NCBI RefSeq assembly: GCF_937958065.1
Contig: NZ_CALFXI010000033.1
Coordinates: 1 to 64,000, forward strand
Length of the DNA: 64,000 bases
Direction of reading: 5' to 3'
From: an uncultured Steroidobacter sp.
GTDB lineage: Bacteria > Pseudomonadota > Gammaproteobacteria > Steroidobacterales > Steroidobacteraceae
The notes beneath the pieces were generated by a model. It ran no database searches and had not been told where the DNA came from. It saw only the letters and a program-made list of their open reading frames with translations. A program made the translations under genes and the position numbers. Within the stretch, counting starts at the first letter, position 1; the number at the start of each line of letters is the position of its first letter. This document shows positions 31,597-39,833 of this stretch, piece after piece.

Positions 31597-32904
31597 TTAC
31601 TTCGCGCCCTGCAAGTAATCGATCGCCACCGACGCCAGCGCACGGGTCGCAAACGCGATGCCCGGCTCATCGATATAGAACAATGGCGAGTGATTGCTCG
31701 GCGCTGCATTCGCATCCTGCCCCGGCGGCGTCACGCCGACGTAGAAGAACAGGCTCGGAATCATTTCCGCGTAATACGCAAAATCTTCGGAGCCGGTGAT
31801 CAAGGGCAGCATCACGACCTTATCCTCACCCGCGACCCGTTGCAGCGACGGCAGCGCCTGCTGCGTGAGCCGAGGATCGTTCATGACGACCGGATTGTTG
31901 CCCGGATTGAACACGACCTTCGCCTGCGCGCCACTGGACTGCGCGATGCTGCTGGCCGCGTGATCGATGCGCTTCATGATGTCCGCGCGCATGTCCTTGT
32001 CGAACGTGCGCAGCGTGCCGAACATCTCCACCTTGTCGGGAATGATGTTGTGACGAACGCCGCCGTCGAACTTGCCGATGGTCACGACCGCCGGCAGCTC
32101 GGTGATGTCGATCTGACGGCTCACGATGGTCTGCAAGCCCATGACGATCTGCGAGCCGGCGACGATGGGATCCACGCCGGACCAGGGCCGCGAGCCGTGC
32201 GACTGCCGGCCCTGCACCTCGATCCGGAACGAATCCGAAGCGGCCATGAACGGGCCGGAGCGATAACCGAGCGTGCCGCTGTTGAGCGTCGACGTGACAT
32301 GCAGGCCGAACACCGCCTCGGGCTTCACTTCGCTGAATACCCCTTCCTTGATCATCAACGACGCCCCACCCTGCTCGCCTTCGGGCGCACCTTCCTCGGC
32401 CGGCTGGAAAATGAACAGCACCGTGCCGGGCAGATCCTGTTTCATGCTCACCAGCATCTCGGCGACGCCCATCAGATTGGCCACGTGCGAGTCATGGCCG
32501 CAGGCATGCATGACGCCGACTTTCTTGCCGAGATATTCGGTCGTGACCGTCGACTTGAACGGCACGTCGACTTGTTCCGATACCGGCAAAGCATCCATGT
32601 CGGCGCGCAGCGCAATCACCGGCCCCGGCTTGCCGCCTTTCAACACCGCGGTCACACCGGTATGAGCAATGCCGGTGCGCACGGGCAAGCCCAGCTTCTT
32701 CAAATGATCGGCGACCAGCTTGGCGGTGCGCGTCTCGCGATTGCTCAGCTCGGGATGTTGATGGATGTCCCGACGCCAGGTGATGACCTTCGTCGCGACT
32801 TTGTCGGCGGCGGCGTCGATCTGCGTTCCCGAAATCTGGGCGCCGGCGGTGCTGGCGCCCAGCATCGCGGTCATGGCCAGGCTGGTCGAAATCATCCACT
32901 TCAT
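31597..32904 (-). CDS. Secreted M20-family amidohydrolase (peptidase/N-acyl amino acid hydrolase)
   Basis: A 435-residue zinc hydrolase with a signal peptide (to about residue 22, TAGA). The family signature is clear: HQHPELSNRE near the start, HACGHDSHVA (metal ligands), QPAEEGAPEGE and GLHVTS, with a final SNHSPLF ligand. It resembles aminoacylase/hippurate hydrolase-type enzymes that cleave N-acyl amino acids or related amides; the substrate is not evident. It follows the ApbE gene by 2 bases, so the two are in one operon, an unusual pairing. Confidence 0.92.
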   Translation of the reverse strand: MKWMISTSLAMTAMLGASTAGAQISGTQIDAAADKVATKVITWRRDIHQHPELSNRETRTAKLVADHLKKLGLPVRTGIAHTGVTAVLKGGKPGPVIALRADMDALPVSEQVDVPFKSTVTTEYLGKKVGVMHACGHDSHVANLMGVAEMLVSMKQDLPGTVLFIFQPAEEGAPEGEQGGASLMIKEGVFSEVKPEAVFGLHVTSTLNSGTLGYRSGPFMAASDSFRIEVQGRQSHGSRPWSGVDPIVAGSQIVMGLQTIVSRQIDITELPAVVTIGKFDGGVRHNIIPDKVEMFGTLRTFDKDMRADIMKRIDHAASSIAQSSGAQAKVVFNPGNNPVVMNDPRLTQQALPSLQRVAGEDKVVMLPLITGSEDFAYYAEMIPSLFFYVGVTPPGQDANAAPSNHSPLFYIDEPGIAFATRALASVAIDYLQGAK

Positions 32905-32906
32905 GT

Positions 32907-33965
32907 TTATTTCCCGTTGGGTTGAGCCGATGACAGATAGCGATCGAACTGTGGCGTGGTCACCGAGCGCAGCTCGGTGCCTTGCAGGTCTATGAACATC
33001 ACGGGCATACCTCGTTTGAGCGCCAGCTCGCGACCCGCGTCCGTGCCGAGCACGTTGAACGCCGTCGTCCAGGCATCCACCTCCATCGCTGTCGCGCCGA
33101 CGACGACCACCGAGGCGAGGCTGTGCTCGACCGGCCGTCCCGTGCGTGGATCGATGGTGTGCGAGTAGCGCTGGCCGTTGCGATCGAAGTAGTGACGATA
33201 CTCTCCCGACGTCGTCACCGCTGCATCCTCCAGATTCAAGATGGCATAGGGCTCGGGCTCCGCGTCGATCGGCCGCTCCACGGCGATCCGCCAGGGCTCA
33301 CCCCGGACATTCCGGCCCTGCGCACGGATCTCGCCGCCGATGTCGATCATGAAACGTTCCAGGCGCATGGCTCGAAAGCGCTCGGCCATCAGATCGACGG
33401 CGTATCCCGGAGCGATGCCATTGAGATCGACCTGCACGCTCGCCTCGGACTTGCGGAGCGCGGGCGGCTGCAAGCGTGCTTCGAGTTTTCGATAACCGAC
33501 CTGCGCGCGCAGTTGGTCGAGCTTGCCCGGGTCAGGCAAGTCGATGGGCTCGCCGCGTGCGCCAAAGCCCCACGCGGCGACCAGCGGCCCGACGGTGACA
33601 TCGAACGTACCGTCCGACTCGCGGCTGACCTGGAGCGCATAGTCGACCACGGTGGCCAGATCGATGGATACCTCGAACCAATCGGTCGAGGACGAGGTAT
33701 TGAAGCGGGAGATCTCCGAATCGGCGCGATAGCCGGACATGCTCAGATCGATGCGCTCGAGCACCTGATCGACCGCGACTCGCAACGCATGGGCATCGAC
33801 GTCCTCCGGAGCGGAGGCGACTTTGATCGAATAAGTCGTGCCCATGGTGGGCCCGGAGATGGCCAGTTCCTGGGGCGCGCGTGCGCAGCCACTCATGCCG
33901 GGCGCGAGCGCCAGCGCCAACCAACCCAGCAACGCCCGACTCGCTCCAACCACACGCCGCCCCAA
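32907..33965 (-). CDS. apbE: FAD:protein FMN transferase (ApbE family)
   Basis: A 352-residue periplasmic lipoprotein that attaches FMN covalently to threonine or serine in partner proteins. A signal with the lipobox GMSGC is followed by the family motifs MGTTYSIKV, SxFN (SEISRFN), DVTVGPLVAAWGFG, DLNGIAPGYAVD, DIGGEIRAQG and HTIDPRTGRPV. The start is uncertain: the longest frame begins with TTG at 33965; a GTG lies four codons in. Neither has a clear ribosome site. I see no obvious flavinylated target (FMN-binding domain) in the window, but DUF4266/DUF3570/TlpA genes, which often accompany ApbE, lie about 10 kb to the left. Confidence 0.92.
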   Translation of the reverse strand: MGRRVVGASRALLGWLALALAPGMSGCARAPQELAISGPTMGTTYSIKVASAPEDVDAHALRVAVDQVLERIDLSMSGYRADSEISRFNTSSSTDWFEVSIDLATVVDYALQVSRESDGTFDVTVGPLVAAWGFGARGEPIDLPDPGKLDQLRAQVGYRKLEARLQPPALRKSEASVQVDLNGIAPGYAVDLMAERFRAMRLERFMIDIGGEIRAQGRNVRGEPWRIAVERPIDAEPEPYAILNLEDAAVTTSGEYRHYFDRNGQRYSHTIDPRTGRPVEHSLASVVVVGATAMEVDAWTTAFNVLGTDAGRELALKRGMPVMFIDLQGTELRSVTTPQFDRYLSSAQPNGK

Positions 33966-34130
33966 TGATGCACAGGCGACGAATGGTAGCTGAAGCCAGC
34001 GGGATGAGGAGAAGCCGCGACTGGCTGCAACGTGCGTCCGAGCGGGAGGAGAACGGAGCGCGCGCTAATGCGTTGGCATACAACCAGCCGCGGCTTCAGA
34101 CCAGCGAAGGGTGCAGCGGCGGATGGATTC

Positions 34131-34382
34131 TCAGCGTCGACATGCATCCGGCCCATTGACCATAAGGTCAGCGGCGGGCGGCTCGGCGGCGATACTGGGG
34201 CGGTTCGCGTCGGCGTGCGTGTCCCCTTCGGCGCAATCGGTCACGGCGGGAGTCGCCACCGGCTGAACAACTGGCGGCGCGACCGGCGCCGGCACCTCTT
34301 CCATTGCGGAACGGTTCAGCAGCGCCGCGAGCAGAAAACTGCCGCAGATCATCAGCCCGCCCACGATGACACCACGTTCCAC
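34131..34382 (-). CDS. Small single-pass membrane protein, unknown
   Basis: An 83-residue protein with one N-terminal membrane segment (VIVGGLMICGSFLLAALL, residues 5-22) and a proline-rich tail. The start is GTG, supported by AGGGGAA about seven bases upstream; that ribosome site lies in a small CCC/GGG hairpin (34391-34402). It is 165 bases ahead of apbE on the same strand. I do not recognise the family. Confidence 0.55.
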   Translation of the reverse strand: MERGVIVGGLMICGSFLLAALLNRSAMEEVPAPVAPPVVQPVATPAVTDCAEGDTHADANRPSIAAEPPAADLMVNGPDACRR

Positions 34383-34647
34383 GATGCATTCCCCTTAATG
34401 GGCCGGCGGCGATCACGTTGTCGTGATGAACCCCGCACGTCCGTCGCGCAGAGTATGGGCGGGTGCCCCGACTGTGATGTGTCCTTACGGGCAGCCGGAC
34501 GCACTGGCCGGGACGATTGCGGGAAGCCACAATCGGCATCGCCGGCCGCGCTGCCAGCGACGACGGGCCGGGAACTTTCTGCCGAGCGACCCTGACCAAA
34601 AGCGGGACTCCGGCATCAGAATCAGGGATGCTACGGCAAGGACTTCG

Positions 34648-35562
34648 ATGGGGCGCTTCATGGTCGTTGTGCAACGTTCAGCTTGGTCGCGATTCAGCTT
34701 CGGGCGCGGCGGCATCGGCCGCCTGAGCGCGCTCGCGTTGCTCGCCCTGCTCGCCGGCTGCGAAGGCGAGGTCACCATGGACCTGGGCACGGAGCTGCCC
34801 GCCGACCCCAACATCACGCAGGTGGTCACCAACATCCGCGGCTTGGAACTGAACACCAGCAGCGGCAGCACCAGGACCCTGGAGTTCCTCGACAGCGAAC
34901 AGGTGAACCTCATCAGCCTCGCCGAGGAAAACGGCGTGCTGCGACTGTTCACGAACGAACGACTGCCCGAGGGCAACTACACGGGGGTGCGGCTGTTGTT
35001 CGATGAGGATCGGGCCAACGAGGCTTTCGTCAGCACCTTCGCCGGCACGCAGTTCCCGTTGAACGTGGCCGAGGGCGGCTTCGCAGCGTTGAGCTTCAAC
35101 GTCGAGGACAACGAGAGCAGCTCCGACTCCTTCACATTGGTCCTGGACCTGCGCAAGTCGCTCAGCGTCAACCGCCGCCAGGACGAGTACACGCTCACGC
35201 CCTCGATGCGGACCGCCCAGACAGCCAGGGCGAGCCGTATCGAAGGCATCATCAGCAGCTCGTGCCCGGCCGGGCAGGAGCTGAGCCGCGGCGCCGTTTA
35301 TCTGTTCCAGGGCCGGGACATCACTCCCGACGACATCGACGGCACCGGCGTCGAACCCTTCGCCACCGCGCCTGTTTTCACCAGCACCACGAGCAACACG
35401 TTCTTCTACGCATTGAGGTTTCTGCCCGCGGGCGATTACACAGTCGCGGTCACATGCCTCGGCAACGACGAGAACCCGACGACCGACGAGGACTTGCAAT
35501 TCCGCAACATCGTGAACGTGCGGCTCAACGAGAGCGAAACCCTCACGCTCAATCTGCCTTGA
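34648..35562 (+). CDS. DUF4382-like lipoprotein
   Basis: A 304-residue envelope lipoprotein with the lipobox ALLAGC (about residue 38). The mature part matches the DUF4382 pattern: VTTNIRGLEL-type start, SGSTRTLEF, LPEGNYTGVRLLF, and LVLDLRKSL before a second Ig/carboxypeptidase-regulatory-like segment (YALRFLPAGDYTVAV). Such proteins are secreted, all-beta and of unknown role. AAGGA five bases upstream supports ATG at 34648; ATG at 34660 is the alternative. The next gene follows after 38 bases. Confidence 0.78.
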   Translation: MGRFMVVVQRSAWSRFSFGRGGIGRLSALALLALLAGCEGEVTMDLGTELPADPNITQVVTNIRGLELNTSSGSTRTLEFLDSEQVNLISLAEENGVLRLFTNERLPEGNYTGVRLLFDEDRANEAFVSTFAGTQFPLNVAEGGFAALSFNVEDNESSSDSFTLVLDLRKSLSVNRRQDEYTLTPSMRTAQTARASRIEGIISSSCPAGQELSRGAVYLFQGRDITPDDIDGTGVEPFATAPVFTSTTSNTFFYALRFLPAGDYTVAVTCLGNDENPTTDEDLQFRNIVNVRLNESETLTLNLP

Positions 35563-35600
35563 GCGCGCGAGGCTGCTCTCTTGGGCACGGGAGTACAGCT

Positions 35601-35930
35601 ATGAGCAGTATCTTGCGTGAATGGCGCGGCGTGATCCGGCGCGAGCACCGCGACGAATATGTGAGCTATATCAAAGGCACCGGCCTGGACGACTACCGCG
35701 CAACGCCCGGCAACAGGGGTGCCGCCATCGCGGTGCGTGATCTGGACGACAGACGCACCGAAGTGATTACCCTGAGCTGGTGGGAGTCGCTCGATTCGAT
35801 TCGCGCATTCGCCGGAGACGACATCGAGCTGGCGCGTTACTACCCGCTCGACGACAAGTATCTATTGGAACGGCCCCGAACGGTGCAGCACTACGAATGC
35901 CATGGTGACGCAGCGCCGGGGCGCGATTGA
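35601..35930 (+). CDS. Small dimeric alpha/beta-barrel-like protein (ABM type)
   Basis: A 109-residue soluble protein. The pattern REWRGVIRREHRDEYVSYI, then VRDLDDRRTEVITLSWWESLDSIRAFAG and ARYYPLDDKYLLERPRTVQHYE, matches the antibiotic-biosynthesis monooxygenase/Dabb fold. No catalytic residues can be assigned. GGAG lies eight bases before the ATG. It may be co-transcribed with the DUF4382 lipoprotein gene. Confidence 0.7.
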   Translation: MSSILREWRGVIRREHRDEYVSYIKGTGLDDYRATPGNRGAAIAVRDLDDRRTEVITLSWWESLDSIRAFAGDDIELARYYPLDDKYLLERPRTVQHYECHGDAAPGRD

Positions 35931-35942
35931 TTCCAGCGGCAG

Positions 35943-36422
35943 TTACATGGTCAGCTTGCGGTTGTCGCCCAGCTGAGTGCGCTTACCGGTCACCGCGGCC
36001 TTGGCCACGCCGAACAGATAAGCCGCCTTGCCAGGCGAGGTCCAGTACTCGGCACGCTCGACGTGCACGCGTAACAGCGCCAGGTTCGGATCCTCCGGGC
36101 CATTCGGAAACCAGGGTTTGGCGAACGGCGTCCACAGCTCATGAATGCGCTGACGATCGTTGACGACGTCCGCCGTGCCGGACGCAGCGACGTAGGCATC
36201 CTTGGCGGAATCGGCAAACGCCACACTGGCGCGCACGTCGTGCATGACTTCATCGACCTTCGCCGAATCGATCGCGGTGTAGAACCATAGCTGACCGTCA
36301 TTCTCGTAGGCGAGCGCGGCCAGCGGCCGCGTATGCAGGGTTCCATCCGTCTCCACCGTCGTGACCATGGCGACGCGGATATCCTTGATCAGCTCACCCA
36401 ATTTCTCAAACTCGGCTTGCAT
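35943..36422 (-). CDS. Pyridoxamine 5'-phosphate oxidase-like general stress protein
   Basis: A 159-residue flavin-binding split-barrel protein similar to general stress protein 26. Motifs: VAMVTTVETDGTLHTRPL, LWFYTAIDSAKVDE, YVAASGTADVVNDRQRIHELW and PWFPNGPEDPNLALLRV. These proteins bind FMN or related cofactors; the reaction is generally unknown. AGGAGA precedes the ATG at 36422. Its first 34 bases overlap the upstream gene, so the two are coupled. Confidence 0.88.
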   Translation of the reverse strand: MQAEFEKLGELIKDIRVAMVTTVETDGTLHTRPLAALAYENDGQLWFYTAIDSAKVDEVMHDVRASVAFADSAKDAYVAASGTADVVNDRQRIHELWTPFAKPWFPNGPEDPNLALLRVHVERAEYWTSPGKAAYLFGVAKAAVTGKRTQLGDNRKLTM

Positions 36423-36817
36423 GAATAATCTCCTGTGCGCACGACGTCCGAGCAATCGCGCACCCTCAGCCAAGGTTCCGAAGCGTCCGAGCGCGGCATG
36501 GATCCGTCATCCAGTTGATGACAGTCGTTCCGTCGCACACTGACTCGATACGAAGGGCGCGGCTCTCCCACTCGATCCGGCGGCGGCAACGCCTGCGCGG
36601 CCCGCTCCAAGTCCGCTACACGCGTGCGGACCTTCTCCAGCCGTCCGACGCATTCATTCAACAGACGCGCAATCACCAGCGCCACGTCTGCGTGCATCGG
36701 CGAGTCATCGTCGTCCGCGTACAGCAGTACGTCGTTCAAACATCGCGCCATGGCATGGACCTGCATCAGCTCGATGCGCTCTTGCTCGATCAGTTCCGAC
36801 AAGGCTGTATCAGACAT
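36389..36817 (-). CDS. Hypothetical protein, probably stress-linked
   Basis: A 142-residue protein with no recognised domain. The first 80 residues look helical (SELIEQERIELMQVHAMARC, VALVIARLLNECVGRLEKV); the remainder is charged and may be disordered. The start at 36817 has a strong AGGAGG site and a good promoter 40 bases ahead. Because it overlaps the start of the general stress protein gene by 34 bases, both form a small operon. Confidence 0.65.
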   Translation of the reverse strand: MSDTALSELIEQERIELMQVHAMARCLNDVLLYADDDDSPMHADVALVIARLLNECVGRLEKVRTRVADLERAAQALPPPDRVGEPRPSYRVSVRRNDCHQLDDGSMPRSDASEPWLRVRDCSDVVRTGDYSCKPSLRNWVS

Positions 36818-36859
36818 GAGATCCTCCTGCGGCGGGTCCGGCTCGAGTCGAGTGAGCGA

Positions 36860-36888
36860 ATCATACGCAGGCACTTCGCGGCTGTATA
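36860..36888 (-). promoter_or_regulatory. Promoter of the two-gene stress operon
   Basis: On the minus strand TATACA (36883-36888) is followed after 17 bases by TATGAT (36860-36865). Expected start near 36853, with a leader of about 36 bases and a strong ribosome site. Confidence 0.55.
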
Positions 36889-36902
36889 TACAAACAGCCG
36901 CG
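36877..36902. promoter_or_regulatory. Inverted repeat over the -35, candidate operator
   Basis: CGCGGCTGT (36877-36885) and ACAGCCGCG (36894-36902) form a perfect 9-bp inverted repeat with an 8-base spacer. It covers the -35 of the stress operon promoter, as expected for a repressor site. Confidence 0.5.
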
Positions 36903-36959
36903 ATTGCACACGTCTACTTCGTCTGATTGTCGGCGGCGCGGCGCGCTGTGTGCCGCGCC

Positions 36960-39833
36960 TTATGTGCCGTGAGAAACCGGCGCGGAAGTCAGCACGGCAA
37001 GCGGGAACGTGGAGAGGACTTCCGCGAGCCGAAGCGCGCCATCCTCAGCGCCTGCGCGCGCGGGCCGAGCCGTGAAGACGTCGCGCAATTCGCCATCGAC
37101 GTCAGTTCCGAGGAGCACTCTGGTATCTCCCCAGGTGTCGCCCAATGGCAGGCGCATCTCGCCACCCACCAGCCGCGCCGACCACCGCGGAACGATGACC
37201 GCGCAGGCGCGCCCTTCATGCGTCCGCATGAATGCAAATACGTGATCTTTCTTTTCGCCCTCCACCTGCAACGGCTGGTAGTTGCCCAGAGCGAACAGCG
37301 CCGCGTCGGCAGCGCGAAGCTGCAGGAGCTTGGTCGTTACATACAGCTTGGCTCGCGCACCGTCGGATTCGTCCAGCAGGGTCCGCGCATCTGAAACATT
37401 CGAGAGCGACTCCAGCTGGGCCGCGGCCGCCTCGAAATCGACCGGCGCGCGGTTGTCTGGATCGACCAGCGTGAACGCCGGCAACTCGGTGCCTTGATAG
37501 AAATCGGGCACGCCGGGCGACGTGATCTTCAAGGCCGTCGTGACCAGCGAATTGATCCGGCCGAAGAAGGCTATCGTGGCCACGAACGAGCTGAGATCGC
37601 GCAGGAACGCATTCCGCTCCGGCTTGCTCAGCAGCTGCACGACGAACTCGCTGACGGCCGCCTCGTAATCGGCATTCGGATTGATCCAGGACGTGGAGCG
37701 CTTGGCCTCGCGCCCGGCCTTGGTCAGGTACGCCTGCAACCGCTCGATCAGTTGCTCCGTCGGCAGCTCGGGCGACCACATGCCGGCGAGCGTCTGATAG
37801 AGCAAGTATTCGTCCTCGCGGTCCGGCGCCGGCACGTCCTCCACCTGGCGCCGTTTGTTTCGATTCAGCTGCGACCAGCGCGACAGATGCTGCTTCCACA
37901 GATCCGGCAGCTCGCTGAGCACCGCGATCCGAGCCCGCACGTCCTCGCTGCGTTTGGTGTCGTGAGTCGACGTCGCCAGCATCGAATGCGGCCACAGCCT
38001 GGCGCGCTCCAGATTGGCCTGATGCAGAGCCGTCGAAGACACGCCGAAGCGGCTCGGATCGCCGCCCACTTCATTCAGGCAGATGAGGCGATTGAAACGG
38101 TAGAACGCGGTGTCCTCCACGCCCTTGGCGGTCACCGGCGCGGTCACCTGCTGGAACTTCATGGCGAACTCGAGCATGGCCTGGCGATGCGAGGGCAAAC
38201 GCCCTTGCGCGGCGTCACTCAACAGCACGTCGCGCAGAAAATCGAACACGCTCACGTCGACGCCCGTACTGCGCCGTCGCGCCAGCGCCGCCGCCCAGTG
38301 GATGATCCTGCGGTCTTCATCGCCGATGCCCCGCGGAGATATATATGTGCGATACACCGGGAAACATGCGATCACTTCCCGAATCGCTTCGCGCAGCGCG
38401 GCGCGAGTGAAATCGGCCGTGTGCCGATCCAGGTGCGCGATGCGGTCCAGTTGCGTCGCCAGCACTTCCACTTCGGCGCCCAGCGATGAACGCATCACCA
38501 GCTGTTTGCTCTCGTAGGCGATCGATTCGAACGACGCCTCGTTCTCGGTGAAATTGCGGTACCGGCGAGTCATGCTCGACTCCTCGTCTCCGCACACCAG
38601 CCAGGTGGTCTGCAACGCGGCGTAGTCGTAGCCGGTCGTGCCATGAACCTGCCAGGACTCGGGCAGGCGCTCGTGAGCGGCCAGGATCTTCTCCGTCACC
38701 ACGTACAGCGGCTTGCGGCCAGGCTCGCCGCCGAAGCGCTCCTGCAGCCGCAGGAAATATTCCTCGGGATCGTACAGGCCATCGGAGTGGTCGATGCGCA
38801 GGCCGTCGATGCTGCCCGCGTCGATCAGCTCGAAGATCAGCTGATGAGTCACGTTGAACACGCTGCGCTCGTTCATGCGCAGCGCCGCCAGGTCGTTCAC
38901 ATCGAAGAAGCGCCGGTAGTTGATCTCGTCGACGGCCACGCGCCAGTACGACAGGCGATAGGCCTGCGCTTCCAGCAAGGCATCGAGTGCATCGAAGCTT
39001 TCCGCCTGTCCGGGCGTTCCGTTGATCCGCGTGACGCTCTCCTCGATGTGACGCAGGACTTCGGGGCTGCGCTCGATCAAGCGCGCCAGGCGACGCTTGT
39101 GCGCTTCCTTGTCCCGATAGCGCACAGCCACCGCTTCGTCCGAGGTATCGTCGCGCGGCGGCAGATTGCTGAAGCTGTTGAGCAAGCTGTCGAAGTCGGC
39201 ACGATGCGCGTCGTCTTGCGGCAGCAGGTCCGTCGAGATCGGTTGCGAGAAAATGCGTGGATATTCGCGCGGGTCGATCGGCAATCGATGATCGTGATAG
39301 CGAACCGAAAAGCTGCCACCGGCGGCGTCGAATTCGAGCTGCAATTCGCCGCGCTCGATCACCATTCCATAAGCGTCGCCCAGGATGGGCACCAGGATGC
39401 GATCCCGCATCGAGCCGCGGTTCGGCCGCCAGTCGATGTCGAAGTGATGCGCACAACGCGCGGCGGGCCCGTTCTCCAGCACGTCCAGCCACCAGACGTT
39501 GTCGTCGCCCATCACGCCGAGATGATTGGGCACGATGTCGACGATCAGGCCCAGCCCGTGCTGGTGCAGCGTCTGCACGAACCGATCGAAGTCCTCACGG
39601 GTGCCCAGCTCCGGATTGAGCTGCGAATGATCGACCACGTCGTAGCCGTGCATGCTGCCAGGCCGCGCCTTGAGGATAGGCGACGCATAAACGTGGCTGA
39701 TGCCGAGCCTCGCCAGGTAAGGCACGATGCGCGCCGCGTGATTGAATGTGAACTGGTGATTGAACTGGAGTCGATACGTGGCGCGGGGAATGTTGAATTT
39801 TGCACCCGGCTCGGTTGGCACCAGTGCGTTCAT
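36960..39833 (-). CDS. treY: Malto-oligosyltrehalose synthase
   Basis: A 957-residue alpha-amylase-family enzyme that turns the reducing end of maltodextrins into a trehalose unit. Motifs: ATYRLQFNHQFTF at the N-terminus, DIVPNHLGV (first conserved region), DGLRIDHSDGL (nucleophile region) and the late SPGVPDFYQGTE typical of TreY. The length is at the upper end of the family. Its start overlaps the treZ stop by 4 bases. Together with TreZ it makes free trehalose from glycogen-type glucans, a compatible solute. Confidence 0.95.
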   Translation of the reverse strand: MNALVPTEPGAKFNIPRATYRLQFNHQFTFNHAARIVPYLARLGISHVYASPILKARPGSMHGYDVVDHSQLNPELGTREDFDRFVQTLHQHGLGLIVDIVPNHLGVMGDDNVWWLDVLENGPAARCAHHFDIDWRPNRGSMRDRILVPILGDAYGMVIERGELQLEFDAAGGSFSVRYHDHRLPIDPREYPRIFSQPISTDLLPQDDAHRADFDSLLNSFSNLPPRDDTSDEAVAVRYRDKEAHKRRLARLIERSPEVLRHIEESVTRINGTPGQAESFDALDALLEAQAYRLSYWRVAVDEINYRRFFDVNDLAALRMNERSVFNVTHQLIFELIDAGSIDGLRIDHSDGLYDPEEYFLRLQERFGGEPGRKPLYVVTEKILAAHERLPESWQVHGTTGYDYAALQTTWLVCGDEESSMTRRYRNFTENEASFESIAYESKQLVMRSSLGAEVEVLATQLDRIAHLDRHTADFTRAALREAIREVIACFPVYRTYISPRGIGDEDRRIIHWAAALARRRSTGVDVSVFDFLRDVLLSDAAQGRLPSHRQAMLEFAMKFQQVTAPVTAKGVEDTAFYRFNRLICLNEVGGDPSRFGVSSTALHQANLERARLWPHSMLATSTHDTKRSEDVRARIAVLSELPDLWKQHLSRWSQLNRNKRRQVEDVPAPDREDEYLLYQTLAGMWSPELPTEQLIERLQAYLTKAGREAKRSTSWINPNADYEAAVSEFVVQLLSKPERNAFLRDLSSFVATIAFFGRINSLVTTALKITSPGVPDFYQGTELPAFTLVDPDNRAPVDFEAAAAQLESLSNVSDARTLLDESDGARAKLYVTTKLLQLRAADAALFALGNYQPLQVEGEKKDHVFAFMRTHEGRACAVIVPRWSARLVGGEMRLPLGDTWGDTRVLLGTDVDGELRDVFTARPARAGAEDGALRLAEVLSTFPLAVLTSAPVSHGT

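Noticed and set aside
34011..34097. Inverted repeat GAAGCCGCG/CGCGGCTTC upstream of apbE
   Set aside because: The 69-base spacer is long for an operator and there is no further support, so I did not list it as a feature.
34570..34594. Sigma-E-like promoter before the DUF4382 gene (GGAACTT then CCTGA)
   Set aside because: The -35 is a perfect match but the spacing of about 13 bases is too short for sigma-E-type promoters.
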